DNA of 64,000 nt, taken from contig NZ_FTPD01000005.1 of the NCBI RefSeq assembly GCF_900156895.1, positions 256,741-320,740 on the forward strand. The letters are read 5' to 3'. The position numbers and the translations under genes were made by a program. Origin of the DNA: Mesorhizobium prunaredense (lineage in GTDB: Bacteria; Pseudomonadota; Alphaproteobacteria; Rhizobiales; Rhizobiaceae). The notes under the pieces were generated by a model, which ran no database searches, was not told the origin of the DNA, and saw only the letters and a program-made list of their open reading frames with translations. Below are positions 31,459-39,663 of this stretch, piece by piece (positions within the stretch are counted from its first letter, which is position 1; each line of letters begins with the position of its first letter).

Positions 31459-32451
31459 ATGACCGCGAACGACGTCACCCTCTCCGACATCCGCGCCGCC
31501 CGCGAGCGCATCGCCGGCAAGGTCGAGCGCACGCCGACCGTGCCTTCCCCGAATCTTTCCGGGCACTTGGGCGCGCCTGTTTATCTCAAGCTCGAACATC
31601 GGCAGATCACCGGCAGCTTCAAGCTACGTGGCGCCTCGAACGCCATCGCGTCGCTGAACGCCGGGGAGAAGGCGCGCGGCGTGGTCGCCGCCTCGACCGG
31701 CAATCACGGCCGGGCGCTGGCCCATGCGGCGAAGCTCGAAGGCATGCGTGCGACGATCTGCATGTCGCGACTGGTGCCGCAGAACAAGCTCGACGAAATC
31801 CGCCGGCTTGGCGCCGAGATCCGCATCGTCGGCAACAGCCAGGACGATGCGCAGCAAGAGGTCGACCGGCTGGTCGCGGAAGACGGTCTTATCATGCTGC
31901 CGCCCTTCGACCATCCCGATATCATTGCCGGGCAAGGCACGCTCGGGCTGGAAATCATCGAGCAGGTTGCGGACGCCGCCCTGGTGCTGGTGCCGCTGTC
32001 CGGCGGCGGGCTGGCGGCGGGTGTCGCCGCTGCCGTGAAGGGCGTCAGCCCCGGCACAAAGGTCATCGGCGTTTCGATGGCGCGAGGTGCGGCGATGAAG
32101 GCAAGCCTCGATGCCGGACATCCGGTTTTGGTCGAGGAACTGCCGACGCTGGCGGATTCGCTCGGCGGCGGTATCGGCCTCGACAATCGGCTGACCTTCT
32201 CGATGTGCCGCGACCTGCTCGACGACGTGATCCTCCTCAATGAGGACGAGATCGCCGCCGGCATCCGCCACGCCTATGAACAGGAACGCGAGATCGTCGA
32301 AGGCGCCGGCGCGGTCGCCATCGCCGCAGTGCTTGCCGGCAAGGTCGGGGCGAGCGGCCCCACGGTGCTCATTCTGTCGGGCCGCAACATCGACATGACG
32401 CTGCACAGGAAAGTCGTTTGTGGCGAAGCATTTAAGGAGAGCGCCGCATGA
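31459..32451 (+). CDS. eutB: EutB, threonine-dehydratase-like PLP enzyme of hydroxyectoine use
   Basis: 330 residues of PLP fold type II. Lys55 in ITGSFKLRGAS carries the cofactor, STGNHGRALAHAA binds its phosphate side, and PLSGGGLAAGVAAA is the glycine loop. The C-terminal regulatory domain of biosynthetic threonine dehydratases is absent. EutB probably eliminates or exchanges the hydroxyl group together with EutC. The stop overlaps the eutC start (ATGA at 32448). Confidence 0.88.
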   Translation: MTANDVTLSDIRAARERIAGKVERTPTVPSPNLSGHLGAPVYLKLEHRQITGSFKLRGASNAIASLNAGEKARGVVAASTGNHGRALAHAAKLEGMRATICMSRLVPQNKLDEIRRLGAEIRIVGNSQDDAQQEVDRLVAEDGLIMLPPFDHPDIIAGQGTLGLEIIEQVADAALVLVPLSGGGLAAGVAAAVKGVSPGTKVIGVSMARGAAMKASLDAGHPVLVEELPTLADSLGGGIGLDNRLTFSMCRDLLDDVILLNEDEIAAGIRHAYEQEREIVEGAGAVAIAAVLAGKVGASGPTVLILSGRNIDMTLHRKVVCGEAFKESAA

Positions 32452-33440
32452 GCCGGATGACGATACTCACCGAAGCCGAATTGCACGCGATCGTGAAGCT
32501 CGATCTCGATGCCGTCGCCTGCGTAGAAAATGCGTTCCGAGCGCTTGCCACCTTGCCGGTGGCGATGCCGCCGATCCTGCGGCTCGACATTCCCGAGCAT
32601 CGCGGCGAGGTCGACGTCAAGACCGCCTATGTGCCAGGCATCGACGGTTTTGCCATCAAGATCAGTCCCGGCTTCTTCGACAATCCGAAGCTCGGCCTGC
32701 CCAGCGTCAACGGCATGATGGTGCTGCTGTCGTCAAAAACCGGGCTGGTCGAGGCGCTGCTGCTCGACAATGGCTATTTGACCGACATCCGCACGGCGGC
32801 GGCCGGAGCGGTCGCGGCGAAACATCTTTCGCGAACCGACTCCTCTGTCGCCGCGATCTTCGGCGCCGGCGTCCAGGCGGGGCTGCAGCTCGAGGCGCTT
32901 ATGCTGGTGCGGCCGATCGCCGAGGCACGCATCTGGGCCAGGGACGCCGCCAAGGCCGAAGCCGCGGCGGATGCATTGCGCGAAAAACTGGGCATCGTCG
33001 TGCATGCTGAGCCCGACGCGGCAAAGGCGGCGGCCGGCGCCGACATCATCGTCACCACGACGCCGTCGACCGAACCGCTGATCAAGGCCGGCTTCGTCTC
33101 CGCCGGCCAGCACATCACCGCTATGGGCTCGGACGCCGAGCACAAGAACGAGATCGCGCCGGCGATCCTGCGCATGGCCGATCTCTACGTCGCCGACAGC
33201 GCGAAGCAGACGCGGGTGCTGGGCGAATTGCATCATGCCATCGCGACGGGGGTGATGGCAGCCGATGCCGAGATCACAGAGCTCGGCCAGATCATCGCCG
33301 GCGAAAGGCATGGCCGCCGTTCGGACAGCGACATCACCATCGCCGACCTCACCGGCACCGGCGTGCAGGACACGGCGATCGCCACGCTCGCCCGCGACCG
33401 TGCCCAGGCGGCCAACACCGGGACAATTTTCGAAAGCTGA
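32448..33440 (+). CDS. eutC: EutC, ornithine cyclodeaminase/mu-crystallin-family protein
   Basis: 330 residues, coupled to eutB by a 4-base overlap. The Rossmann motif is AAIFGAGVQAGLQLEALMLV; VKTAYVPG and LTDIRTAAAGAVAAKHL are family blocks. Ornithine cyclodeaminase relatives catalyse NAD-dependent imine chemistry; in this locus the protein likely supplies the redox step of hydroxyectoine conversion. That assignment follows the conserved eutABC order rather than sequence alone. Confidence 0.88.
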   Translation: MSRMTILTEAELHAIVKLDLDAVACVENAFRALATLPVAMPPILRLDIPEHRGEVDVKTAYVPGIDGFAIKISPGFFDNPKLGLPSVNGMMVLLSSKTGLVEALLLDNGYLTDIRTAAAGAVAAKHLSRTDSSVAAIFGAGVQAGLQLEALMLVRPIAEARIWARDAAKAEAAADALREKLGIVVHAEPDAAKAAAGADIIVTTTPSTEPLIKAGFVSAGQHITAMGSDAEHKNEIAPAILRMADLYVADSAKQTRVLGELHHAIATGVMAADAEITELGQIIAGERHGRRSDSDITIADLTGTGVQDTAIATLARDRAQAANTGTIFES

Positions 33441-33478
33441 TACCGGCCGCAAGGCCCAACAAACGAGGACCAAAAACA

Positions 33479-34669
33479 ATGCAGCCCAATTTGAAATTCT
33501 CGCGCGGCGAATATGCGGATCGCCTCGCCAAGACACGGAAGGCCATGGGAGCCAGGGGCGTCGATCTGCTTGTTGTCAGCGATCCGTCCAATATGGCCTG
33601 GCTGACCGGCTATGACGGCTGGTCGTTCTATGTGCACCAGGCCGTCATCGTGCCGCCGTCGGGCGAACCGGTGTGGTACGGGCGCGGCCAGGACGCCAAC
33701 GGCGCCAAGCGCACCGCCTATCTCGCGCACGACAACATCGTTGGCTATGCCGACCATTATGTGCAGTCGACCGAACGCCACCCGATGGATTTTCTGTCGC
33801 AGGTGCTGGCCGATCGCGGCTGGGGCAAGCTCAGCATCGGCGTCGAGATGGACAATTACTGGTTCTCGGCCGCTGCCTTCGCATCGCTGCAGAAACATCT
33901 GCCAAATGCCCGCTTCGTCGACGCTACGGCACTCGTCAACTGGCAGCGCGCAGTGAAGAGCCCGACCGAAATCGATTACATGCGCAAGGCCGCCCGCATC
34001 GTCGAAGCGATGCACCAGCGCATCGTCGACAAGATCGAAGTCGGCATGCGCAAATGCGACCTGGTCGCCGAGATCTATGATGCCGGCACGCGCGGCGTCG
34101 ACGGGCCAGAGGGAAAGATCGGTGGCGACTATCCGGCGATCGTGCCGCTGCTGCCGTCGGGCGCCGATGCGTCGGCGCCGCATCTGACCTGGGACGACCG
34201 GCCGATGAAATCAGGCGAGGGCACCTTCTTCGAGATCGCCGGCTGCTACAACCGCTACCATTGTCCGCTTTCGCGGACTGTGTTCCTCGGCAAGCCGACG
34301 CAGGAATTCCTCGATGCCGAAAAGGCGACACTGGAGGGAATGGAAGCGGGGTTGGCCGCGGCAAAGCCTGGCAATACATGCGAGGACATCGCCAACGCCT
34401 TCTTCGCGGTGCTGAAGAAATACGGCATCGTCAAGGACAACCGCACCGGTTATCCGATCGGGCTTTCCTATCCGCCGGACTGGGGCGAGCGCACAATGAG
34501 CCTGCGCCCCGGCGACCGCACCGAGCTGAGGCCCGGCATGACCTTCCATTTCATGACCGGCCTGTGGCTGGAGACGATGGGGCTCGAGATCACCGAGTCC
34601 ATCCTGATCACCGAGACCGGCGTCGAGTGCCTGGCCAATGTGCCGCGCAAGCTGGTGGTGAAGAATTGA
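33479..34669 (+). CDS. doeA: Ectoine hydrolase
   Basis: 396 residues with the two-domain creatinase/aminopeptidase P (pita-bread) fold. The N-terminal domain begins LKFSRGEYADRLAKTRKAMG, and the C-terminal one holds FFEIAGCYNRYHCPLSRT and HFMTGLWLE. The canonical metal-ligand set of M24 peptidases is not complete, as reported for the ectoine hydrolases, where a glutamate acts directly. Glu252 in the FFEIAGC block is my candidate for it. The enzyme opens the ectoine ring to N-acetyl-diaminobutyrate. Also called EutD. Confidence 0.92.
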   Translation: MQPNLKFSRGEYADRLAKTRKAMGARGVDLLVVSDPSNMAWLTGYDGWSFYVHQAVIVPPSGEPVWYGRGQDANGAKRTAYLAHDNIVGYADHYVQSTERHPMDFLSQVLADRGWGKLSIGVEMDNYWFSAAAFASLQKHLPNARFVDATALVNWQRAVKSPTEIDYMRKAARIVEAMHQRIVDKIEVGMRKCDLVAEIYDAGTRGVDGPEGKIGGDYPAIVPLLPSGADASAPHLTWDDRPMKSGEGTFFEIAGCYNRYHCPLSRTVFLGKPTQEFLDAEKATLEGMEAGLAAAKPGNTCEDIANAFFAVLKKYGIVKDNRTGYPIGLSYPPDWGERTMSLRPGDRTELRPGMTFHFMTGLWLETMGLEITESILITETGVECLANVPRKLVVKN

Positions 34670-34674
34670 GCCCG

Positions 34675-35676
34675 ATGTCCAGCCTTCGCCCATCGCCAAT
34701 CACGCCGACCGTCGATTTCGACCGCGACGGCGTGCAGCACGGCTTCCTGCGCCTGCCCTACAGCCGTGACGATTCCGCCTGGGGATCGGTGATGATCCCG
34801 ATCTGCGTGATCCGCAACGGCAGCGGGCCGAGCGCGTTGCTCACCGGCGGCAATCATGGCGACGAATATGAGGGGCCGCTGGCGCTCTACGATCTCGCCC
34901 GCACGCTCGATCCCAAGCAAGTCAGCGGCACGGTCATCATCGTGCCGGCGATGAACTATCCGGCGTTCCGTGCCGGCACCCGCACCTCGCCGATCGACAA
35001 GGGCAATCTGAATCGCAGCTTTCCCGGCCGGCCTGACGGCACGGTGACGGAGAAGATCGCCGATTACTTCCAGCGTGAGTTGCTCCCCCGCGCAGACATC
35101 GCGCTCGACTTCCACTCCGGCGGCAAGACGCTCGACTTCGTGCCGTTCTGCGCCGCCCATATCCGGCCCGACAAGGAGTTGGAGGCGAAGGGTTTCGCCG
35201 CGGTCGAAGCGTTCTCGGCGCCGTGGTCGATGAAGATGCTGGAGATCGATGCGGTCGGCATGTTCGACACTGCCGCCGAAGAGATGGGCAAGCTGTTCAT
35301 CACCACCGAGCTTGGCGGTGGTGGGACTTCGCGCGCGGAAACGGTGCGGATCGCCCGTCGCGGCGTGCTCAATGTGCTGCGCCATGCCGGCATTGTCGCC
35401 GGTGCGGTCGAGATGCAGCCGACCCGCTGGCTCGACATGCCGTCGGGCGATTGCTTCTCGTTTGCCGAGGACGACGGGATGATCGAAACGATGATCGATC
35501 TCGGCGAGCCTGTCGAACAGGGCCAGGTCCTGGCGCGCATCCACTCCATCGGCCGCACCGGTGCCGCACCTCAGGAGATCAGGGCAAGGATGTCGGGTCT
35601 ATTGGCTGCCCGCCATTTCCCCGGACTGGTCAAGGCGGGTGACTGCACCGCAGTGGTCGCTATGCTGGTCGATTGA
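34675..35676 (+). CDS. doeB: N-alpha-acetyl-L-2,4-diaminobutyrate deacetylase
   Basis: 333 residues from ATG 34675, five bases after doeA. It is an AstE/AspA-type zinc hydrolase. Zinc ligands are His61 and Glu64 in GGNHGDEYEG and His147 in DFHSGG; the likely catalytic Glu212 is in TTELGGGG. A C-terminal beta domain (LGEPVEQGQVLARIHSIGRT) is typical. It removes the acetyl group from the DoeA product, giving diaminobutyrate for DoeD. In studied species DoeA and DoeB form a complex. Also called EutE. The gene ends 32 bases from a convergent gene. Confidence 0.92.
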   Translation: MSSLRPSPITPTVDFDRDGVQHGFLRLPYSRDDSAWGSVMIPICVIRNGSGPSALLTGGNHGDEYEGPLALYDLARTLDPKQVSGTVIIVPAMNYPAFRAGTRTSPIDKGNLNRSFPGRPDGTVTEKIADYFQRELLPRADIALDFHSGGKTLDFVPFCAAHIRPDKELEAKGFAAVEAFSAPWSMKMLEIDAVGMFDTAAEEMGKLFITTELGGGGTSRAETVRIARRGVLNVLRHAGIVAGAVEMQPTRWLDMPSGDCFSFAEDDGMIETMIDLGEPVEQGQVLARIHSIGRTGAAPQEIRARMSGLLAARHFPGLVKAGDCTAVVAMLVD

Positions 35677-35708
35677 AGGCAAGGCAATCGAAACTGCTTG
35701 CGACAGTG

Positions 35709-36377
35709 CTACTCGATCAGCAGCAGGCCGCGCTTCTTGTCGCCATCGCTATCGATTGTGTCCATGGCTGAGAACAGGCGCTCACGCTCGACCAGCCAGG
35801 GCTTGTAGTCCTCGTTTACATCGAGGACGAAAACCATGTCTTCCGCCTCCAGATATCCTCCGACCGGGGAAAAATGGCCAGCGCCGGCGCCGAAAATCTT
35901 CTCACGGGTAAAGTTGACGATGTAACGGCGGCCGGGATCGTTGGCGCGCTTCATGTGCTCGCGAAACGCATCGGCACTCAGATTCCGAAGCACCGAAACC
36001 TTTCGCTTGGTGTTCGTTCGAGCGACCTCGGCAAGCTCGTCCAGCGTGAGCCCGATGACGCAAAAGCCGGTCCAGCATTTTCCGGTTCCCGCGAGGACTT
36101 CGGCTTCCGTCGTCTCCTCCTCGCCGATGGAGCGGAAGGTGTTTGCGACACTTGCCGGGCCGCACCTTGATCCGTTTGATTGCCATGTGACGTCGGCATT
36201 GAACGTGGCAGCCACGGGCAGCTTCCAGGCGCTGTCGATCAATTCAGCGGTGCGGGTAACCGACGACTGGATCGCGTCTTGCGAAACTCTGGACTGGCCG
36301 GCAATCAAAAGTGCGGCACCGCCCAGCACGCCGACGACGGCGATCACAATCACACCGAAAGCGAGACTGCGCTTCAT
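35709..36377 (-). CDS. Phytochelatin synthase-like cysteine protease, membrane-anchored
   Basis: 222 residues. An N-terminal hydrophobic segment (residues 5-27) is a signal anchor, so the catalytic part faces the periplasm. The papain-like triad of the PCS family is intact: Cys72 in SRCGPASVANTF, His168 in GAGAGHFSPVGGY and Asp186 in FVLDVNEDYKPWLV. Only the N-terminal PCS domain is present. Bacterial one-domain homologues mostly cleave glutathione to gamma-Glu-Cys instead of polymerising it. Role in metal or thiol balance is inferred. It converges on doeB. Confidence 0.86.
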   Translation of the reverse strand: MKRSLAFGVIVIAVVGVLGGAALLIAGQSRVSQDAIQSSVTRTAELIDSAWKLPVAATFNADVTWQSNGSRCGPASVANTFRSIGEEETTEAEVLAGTGKCWTGFCVIGLTLDELAEVARTNTKRKVSVLRNLSADAFREHMKRANDPGRRYIVNFTREKIFGAGAGHFSPVGGYLEAEDMVFVLDVNEDYKPWLVERERLFSAMDTIDSDGDKKRGLLLIE

Positions 36378-37018
36378 TGCTGAATCTCGGAGCAGGCAGC
36401 AACAGGAGAATGAAGAAAAGGCACCGCAACGTCAATCGGAGGCCCGCGCTCTGGAGGAGCGCGGGCCGACCGGAGTCCCGGTCCAGCAGCCAACATCCGG
36501 GAGATATTCGCTGTCATGCTAGTGGATTGAACGCAGCAAAAGAGTCCCATTGGGATTCCATTTTGGTGGCGCGCGTACCGCGCCCAAAGGTTCGCGTCAT
36601 GAACGTTGCATCATGGACATTGCTACGGCGCATGACTGTCAATTTATCACTGCCGGCTGCCCGATCAGGGCATCAATCCGGCCCGTCTCGTCCAGGTCGG
36701 CCCGGCATTGGCTTCTCCGGCCACTGCTTGTGAACGCTCTCGATCCCGTCCGAATTTCTCATGGACTGTGATGCGATGATCGAGGTCGGGAATTTGGACT
36801 GCGGCTGTGCCATGTCAAACAGCCGGACCTCTTGAGGAGTCGTCCCAGGAACCTCCTGACCGAAGCGTCCGGTGAAACAAACGAAACACTTCGGCGCCAC
36901 TCCAGAAAAACGGCCGAAACAAGAATGGCTTAAACCGGGCAGCACCGCTGATCGCAGTGGCGTTCAACCTCTGGAGTTCCGTCGTGGTTGGCGGATCGCG
37001 TGGCGAGGAGTATCAAGC
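36378..37018. other. 641-bp stretch without a supported gene, containing the left end of a possible mobile unit
   Basis: It holds a GC-rich hairpin (GGCCCGCGCTC with GAGCGCGGGCC, 36441-36467) and the left inverted repeat from 36519. The remaining ~450 bases up to the GNAT gene have no frame that I can support and no transposase similarity. Confidence 0.5.
36519..36556 (+). repeat. Left inverted repeat of the candidate element
   Basis: 38 bases starting CTAGTGGATTGAACGC and ending CCCATTGGGAT; matches the inverse of 37544-37582. Confidence 0.8.
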
Positions 37019-37581
37019 ATGAACGGAGAAAATATCAGCATTCGACGCGCGACGGAGCAGGATCATCCAGCTATTCGTGGCTTGGTGCGCGGTGAGCGTC
37101 TCAATCCTACGGACCTGATGTGGCCTAATTTCCTGGTCGCGGCAGCTGACGGCCACATTGTCGGTGCCATCCAGATGCGCAAGCACGCCGATGGCTCACG
37201 CGAACTCGGATCCCTGGTCGTAAGCAAGGAGTCGCGAGGTCAGGGCGTCGCCACGCGGCTGATTTATGCGGTCCTCGCTACAGAGTCCGGGCCAGTGTGG
37301 ATGATCACCGCGAATGCTTTTGCAGGTGCGTACTCACGGTGGGGATTTCGACGAATCGAGCCACGGACGGCGCCGGTCAGGATCCGGCGCAACCATCGTA
37401 TGGGAAGTCTTGCGAGTATCGTCTCATTCTTCAAGCGCCGACCAATCCGACGACTTGTGATCCTCGAGCGTCTTCCGTCGATGAAGTGAGGCGCGTTGCA
37501 GCCTGCCTTTGTGGTCGGCTCAGCTGCCATCGCGCTGGAGGTTATCCCAAATGGGACTCTTTTGCTGCGGTCAATCCACTA
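36520..37581. mobile_element. Candidate non-autonomous element with ~38-bp inverted ends and CTAG borders, carrying a GNAT gene
   Basis: Inverted repeats at 36519-36556 and 37544-37582 differ by one substitution and one indel. Both begin with CTAG and continue TGGATTGA...CGCAGC, then AAAAGAGTCCCATT. IS630/Tc1-type elements insert at TA and several prefer CTAG, duplicating TA; both borders fit this. The ~1.06-kb interior has the acetyltransferase but no transposase. Mobility is therefore inferred from ends only. Confidence 0.45.
37019..37489 (+). CDS. GNAT-family N-acetyltransferase
   Basis: 156 residues from ATG 37019, with GAGGAG nine bases upstream. The acetyl-CoA site is in LGSLVVSKESRGQGVATRLI (R/Q-x-x-G-x-G/A pattern), preceded by IRRATEQDHPAIRGLVRGER. 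The C-terminus is strongly basic (FFKRRPIRRLVILER). The acceptor substrate is unknown. The gene is the only recognisable coding sequence between the two inverted repeats and could be their cargo. Confidence 0.82.
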   Translation: MNGENISIRRATEQDHPAIRGLVRGERLNPTDLMWPNFLVAAADGHIVGAIQMRKHADGSRELGSLVVSKESRGQGVATRLIYAVLATESGPVWMITANAFAGAYSRWGFRRIEPRTAPVRIRRNHRMGSLASIVSFFKRRPIRRLVILERLPSMK

Positions 37582-37582
37582 G
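37544..37582 (-). repeat. Right inverted repeat of the candidate element
   Basis: 39 bases; read on the minus strand it starts CTAGTGGATTGACCGC and ends CATTTGGGAT, the partner of 36519-36556. Confidence 0.8.
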
Positions 37583-37885
37583 AACCGTTAGTACACGCCA
37601 ATGTTCCATCGCTCAGAAAAAAGACCGTGCCCCGTGAGCGCCGGACGCAATGGCGCATCTTGCTGGAAGCGCGGCCTCCCGTGGACGCCTCGGTAATGGA
37701 GCCTATGTTCCTATTGCCGGCGAATCGCAGCATCGCCTGGCAACACACAGGTGGGATGAAATCAGTTCTCAGAAACGTTCATCAACAACACTCAATGCCT
37801 GCTGCCCGACACCTGGTGCCGATGACCAGACAACCTCCGGCGGTGGTCCTAAAAAATACCGTGCGCGACGCCGAGGAGACCGAAT
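37583..37885. other. Upstream region of the polyketide operon, no gene seen
   Basis: About 300 bases between the right repeat and the polyketide synthase. No conserved frame; the last bases contain GAGGAGACC, the ribosome site for the synthase. The operon promoter must lie here or within the element. Confidence 0.4.
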
Positions 37886-38953
37886 ATGCCGGCCAAAGCG
37901 TATATTAACCGGATCGCGACGGCGGTGCCGGAGCACGAGGTTCATCAATTCTATCTGCGTTTCGCCGCCTCCATGCTTGCGGCCGATCGCCGAAGAATTT
38001 TCGAACGCATGGTTGACGTTGCCGGCATCGAGCACCGCTATTCCTGCTTTGCACCTGCCGGCGACCCCGAAGGACCATCAGCAGATCTGGCCGGGAAGTT
38101 CATCCGGGGCGCCTTTCCTGGAACGGCCGAGAGAATGGCAATGTTCTGTCATGCCGCACCTGTTCTGGCGCAAAAAGGCGTCGACGGATTGGAGCTTGGT
38201 GGCGGCGCTTCCCGCATCACCCATCTCATCGTTACCACCTGCACCGGTTTTTCGGCGCCGGGCATCGACCTGGAGCTGGTTGCGCGATGCGGCCTGCCGG
38301 ACAGGGTCGAACGTACGATGATCGGTTTCATGGGCTGCTACGCGGCGATCAACGGCCTCAAGCTTGCCCGCCACATCGTCCGCTCCGACCCGCAGGCCAG
38401 GGTCCTGCTGGTCAATATCGAACTCTGCACAATGCATCTGCGGGAAACCAGCGAACTGGAAAAGCTGCTGTCGTTCTGCCTCTGGGGCGATGGCTGTGCG
38501 GCTGCGCTCGTCACCGCCGAGCCGCACGGCATCGAGCTCGAAAGCTTTTACGGCATCGTGGCGGACGAGCGGCGGGATCTGATGAGCTGGAGCATTACTG
38601 ACCACGGCTTCGAAATGGTTCTTTCCGGCCAGGTCCCGGCAGCAATCCATGAAGTGTTGCGGAGCAATCACGACGCCATCCTCGGCGATCGGCCGACCGA
38701 GGCGATCGACCTCTGGGCCGTGCACCCGGGGGGACGTTCGGTGCTCGACGCCGTCGAACGGGCCCTGGAACTCGCGCCCACCGCGCTGGAGCCATCGCGC
38801 GAGGTGTTGCGCCGATATGGAAACATGTCGTCCGCGACCGTCATGTTCGTGATGAAAGAGATGTTGAAGGCGCCACCAGGAATGCTCGGCTGCGGGATGT
38901 CGTTCGGACCCGGGCTGGCGGCCGAAACCATGCTTTTCCGAACGGCGTCATGA
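37886..38953 (+). CDS. Type III polyketide synthase (chalcone/stilbene synthase superfamily)
   Basis: 355 residues from ATG 37886 (GAGGAG upstream). The catalytic triad is complete: Cys151 in GFMGCYAAING, His280 in WAVHPGGRS and Asn313 in YGNMSS. The C-terminal CGMSFGPGLAAETMLF is the family GFGPG-type loop. Such enzymes extend an acyl-CoA starter with malonyl-CoA and cyclise it to pyrones, resorcinols or phloroglucinols. Coupling by ATGA to a methyltransferase and then a flavoprotein suggests a product that is methylated and oxidised. The starter unit cannot be read by eye. Confidence 0.92.
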   Translation: MPAKAYINRIATAVPEHEVHQFYLRFAASMLAADRRRIFERMVDVAGIEHRYSCFAPAGDPEGPSADLAGKFIRGAFPGTAERMAMFCHAAPVLAQKGVDGLELGGGASRITHLIVTTCTGFSAPGIDLELVARCGLPDRVERTMIGFMGCYAAINGLKLARHIVRSDPQARVLLVNIELCTMHLRETSELEKLLSFCLWGDGCAAALVTAEPHGIELESFYGIVADERRDLMSWSITDHGFEMVLSGQVPAAIHEVLRSNHDAILGDRPTEAIDLWAVHPGGRSVLDAVERALELAPTALEPSREVLRRYGNMSSATVMFVMKEMLKAPPGMLGCGMSFGPGLAAETMLFRTAS

Positions 38954-39663
38954 TCAGCCTGGAGCACCGCCAGCTTGCGCCGGAAATCCTCGACGGACTT
39001 GCGGCCGACGATCCGCGAGCGCTTGCCGCGCGGCGCGACCTCCGTCGCATCAACGCGCTGATGTTTCAGGCCAGGATCATGGCGTCGCTGCTCAGGAAAT
39101 TTGTGCCAGGGCCGCCGCGCCGGATTCTGGAGATCGGCGCCGGCGATGGCTCCTTCATGCTGGCGTTGGCGCATCGCATGGCCGGGCTTTGGCCTGGGGT
39201 CGAACTGCTAATGCTCGACCGCGTCGACCTCATCACCGCGCAATTGCGTGGTGATTTCGACAGGCTGGGATGGACGGTCGAAGGCGTCACCGCCGATGTC
39301 TTCGACTGGGCGAGAAAGAATGAGGGCACGCGGTTCGACGCGGTCACCGTCAATCTGTTTCTGCATCATTTCGACGATGGCAAGATCGTGCGTCTGTTTT
39401 CGCTGATGGCGCCGAAGGCCCCGCTGCTGTTGGCGACAGAGCCGTTGCGGACCAAACTGGCATTGGCCGCGACCTGCCTTCTCCCGGCGATCGGCGCCAA
39501 TGACGTCACACGAAACGACGCGGCTCAAAGTGTGCGTGCCGGCTTTCGCGGCAACGAGCTTTCCGGTCTCTGGCTCGCGGCAAACGGCAAACCGGTCGAG
39601 GAACGGCGCGCCGGCCTCTTTTCCCACATTTTCGTCGGCGCCAGCGCCGGTCATGACCTATGA
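38950..39663 (+). CDS. Class I SAM-dependent methyltransferase
   Basis: 237 residues; its ATG overlaps the polyketide synthase stop by four bases. SAM-binding motif I is RILEIGAGDGSFMLALAHRM and motif II LMLDRVDLI; FDAVTVNLFLHHF is the usual post-motif. It probably methylates the polyketide product or a hydroxyl of its ring. Its own stop overlaps the next start (ATGA at 39660), so all three proteins are made from one coupled message. Confidence 0.88.
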   Translation: MISLEHRQLAPEILDGLAADDPRALAARRDLRRINALMFQARIMASLLRKFVPGPPRRILEIGAGDGSFMLALAHRMAGLWPGVELLMLDRVDLITAQLRGDFDRLGWTVEGVTADVFDWARKNEGTRFDAVTVNLFLHHFDDGKIVRLFSLMAPKAPLLLATEPLRTKLALAATCLLPAIGANDVTRNDAAQSVRAGFRGNELSGLWLAANGKPVEERRAGLFSHIFVGASAGHDL

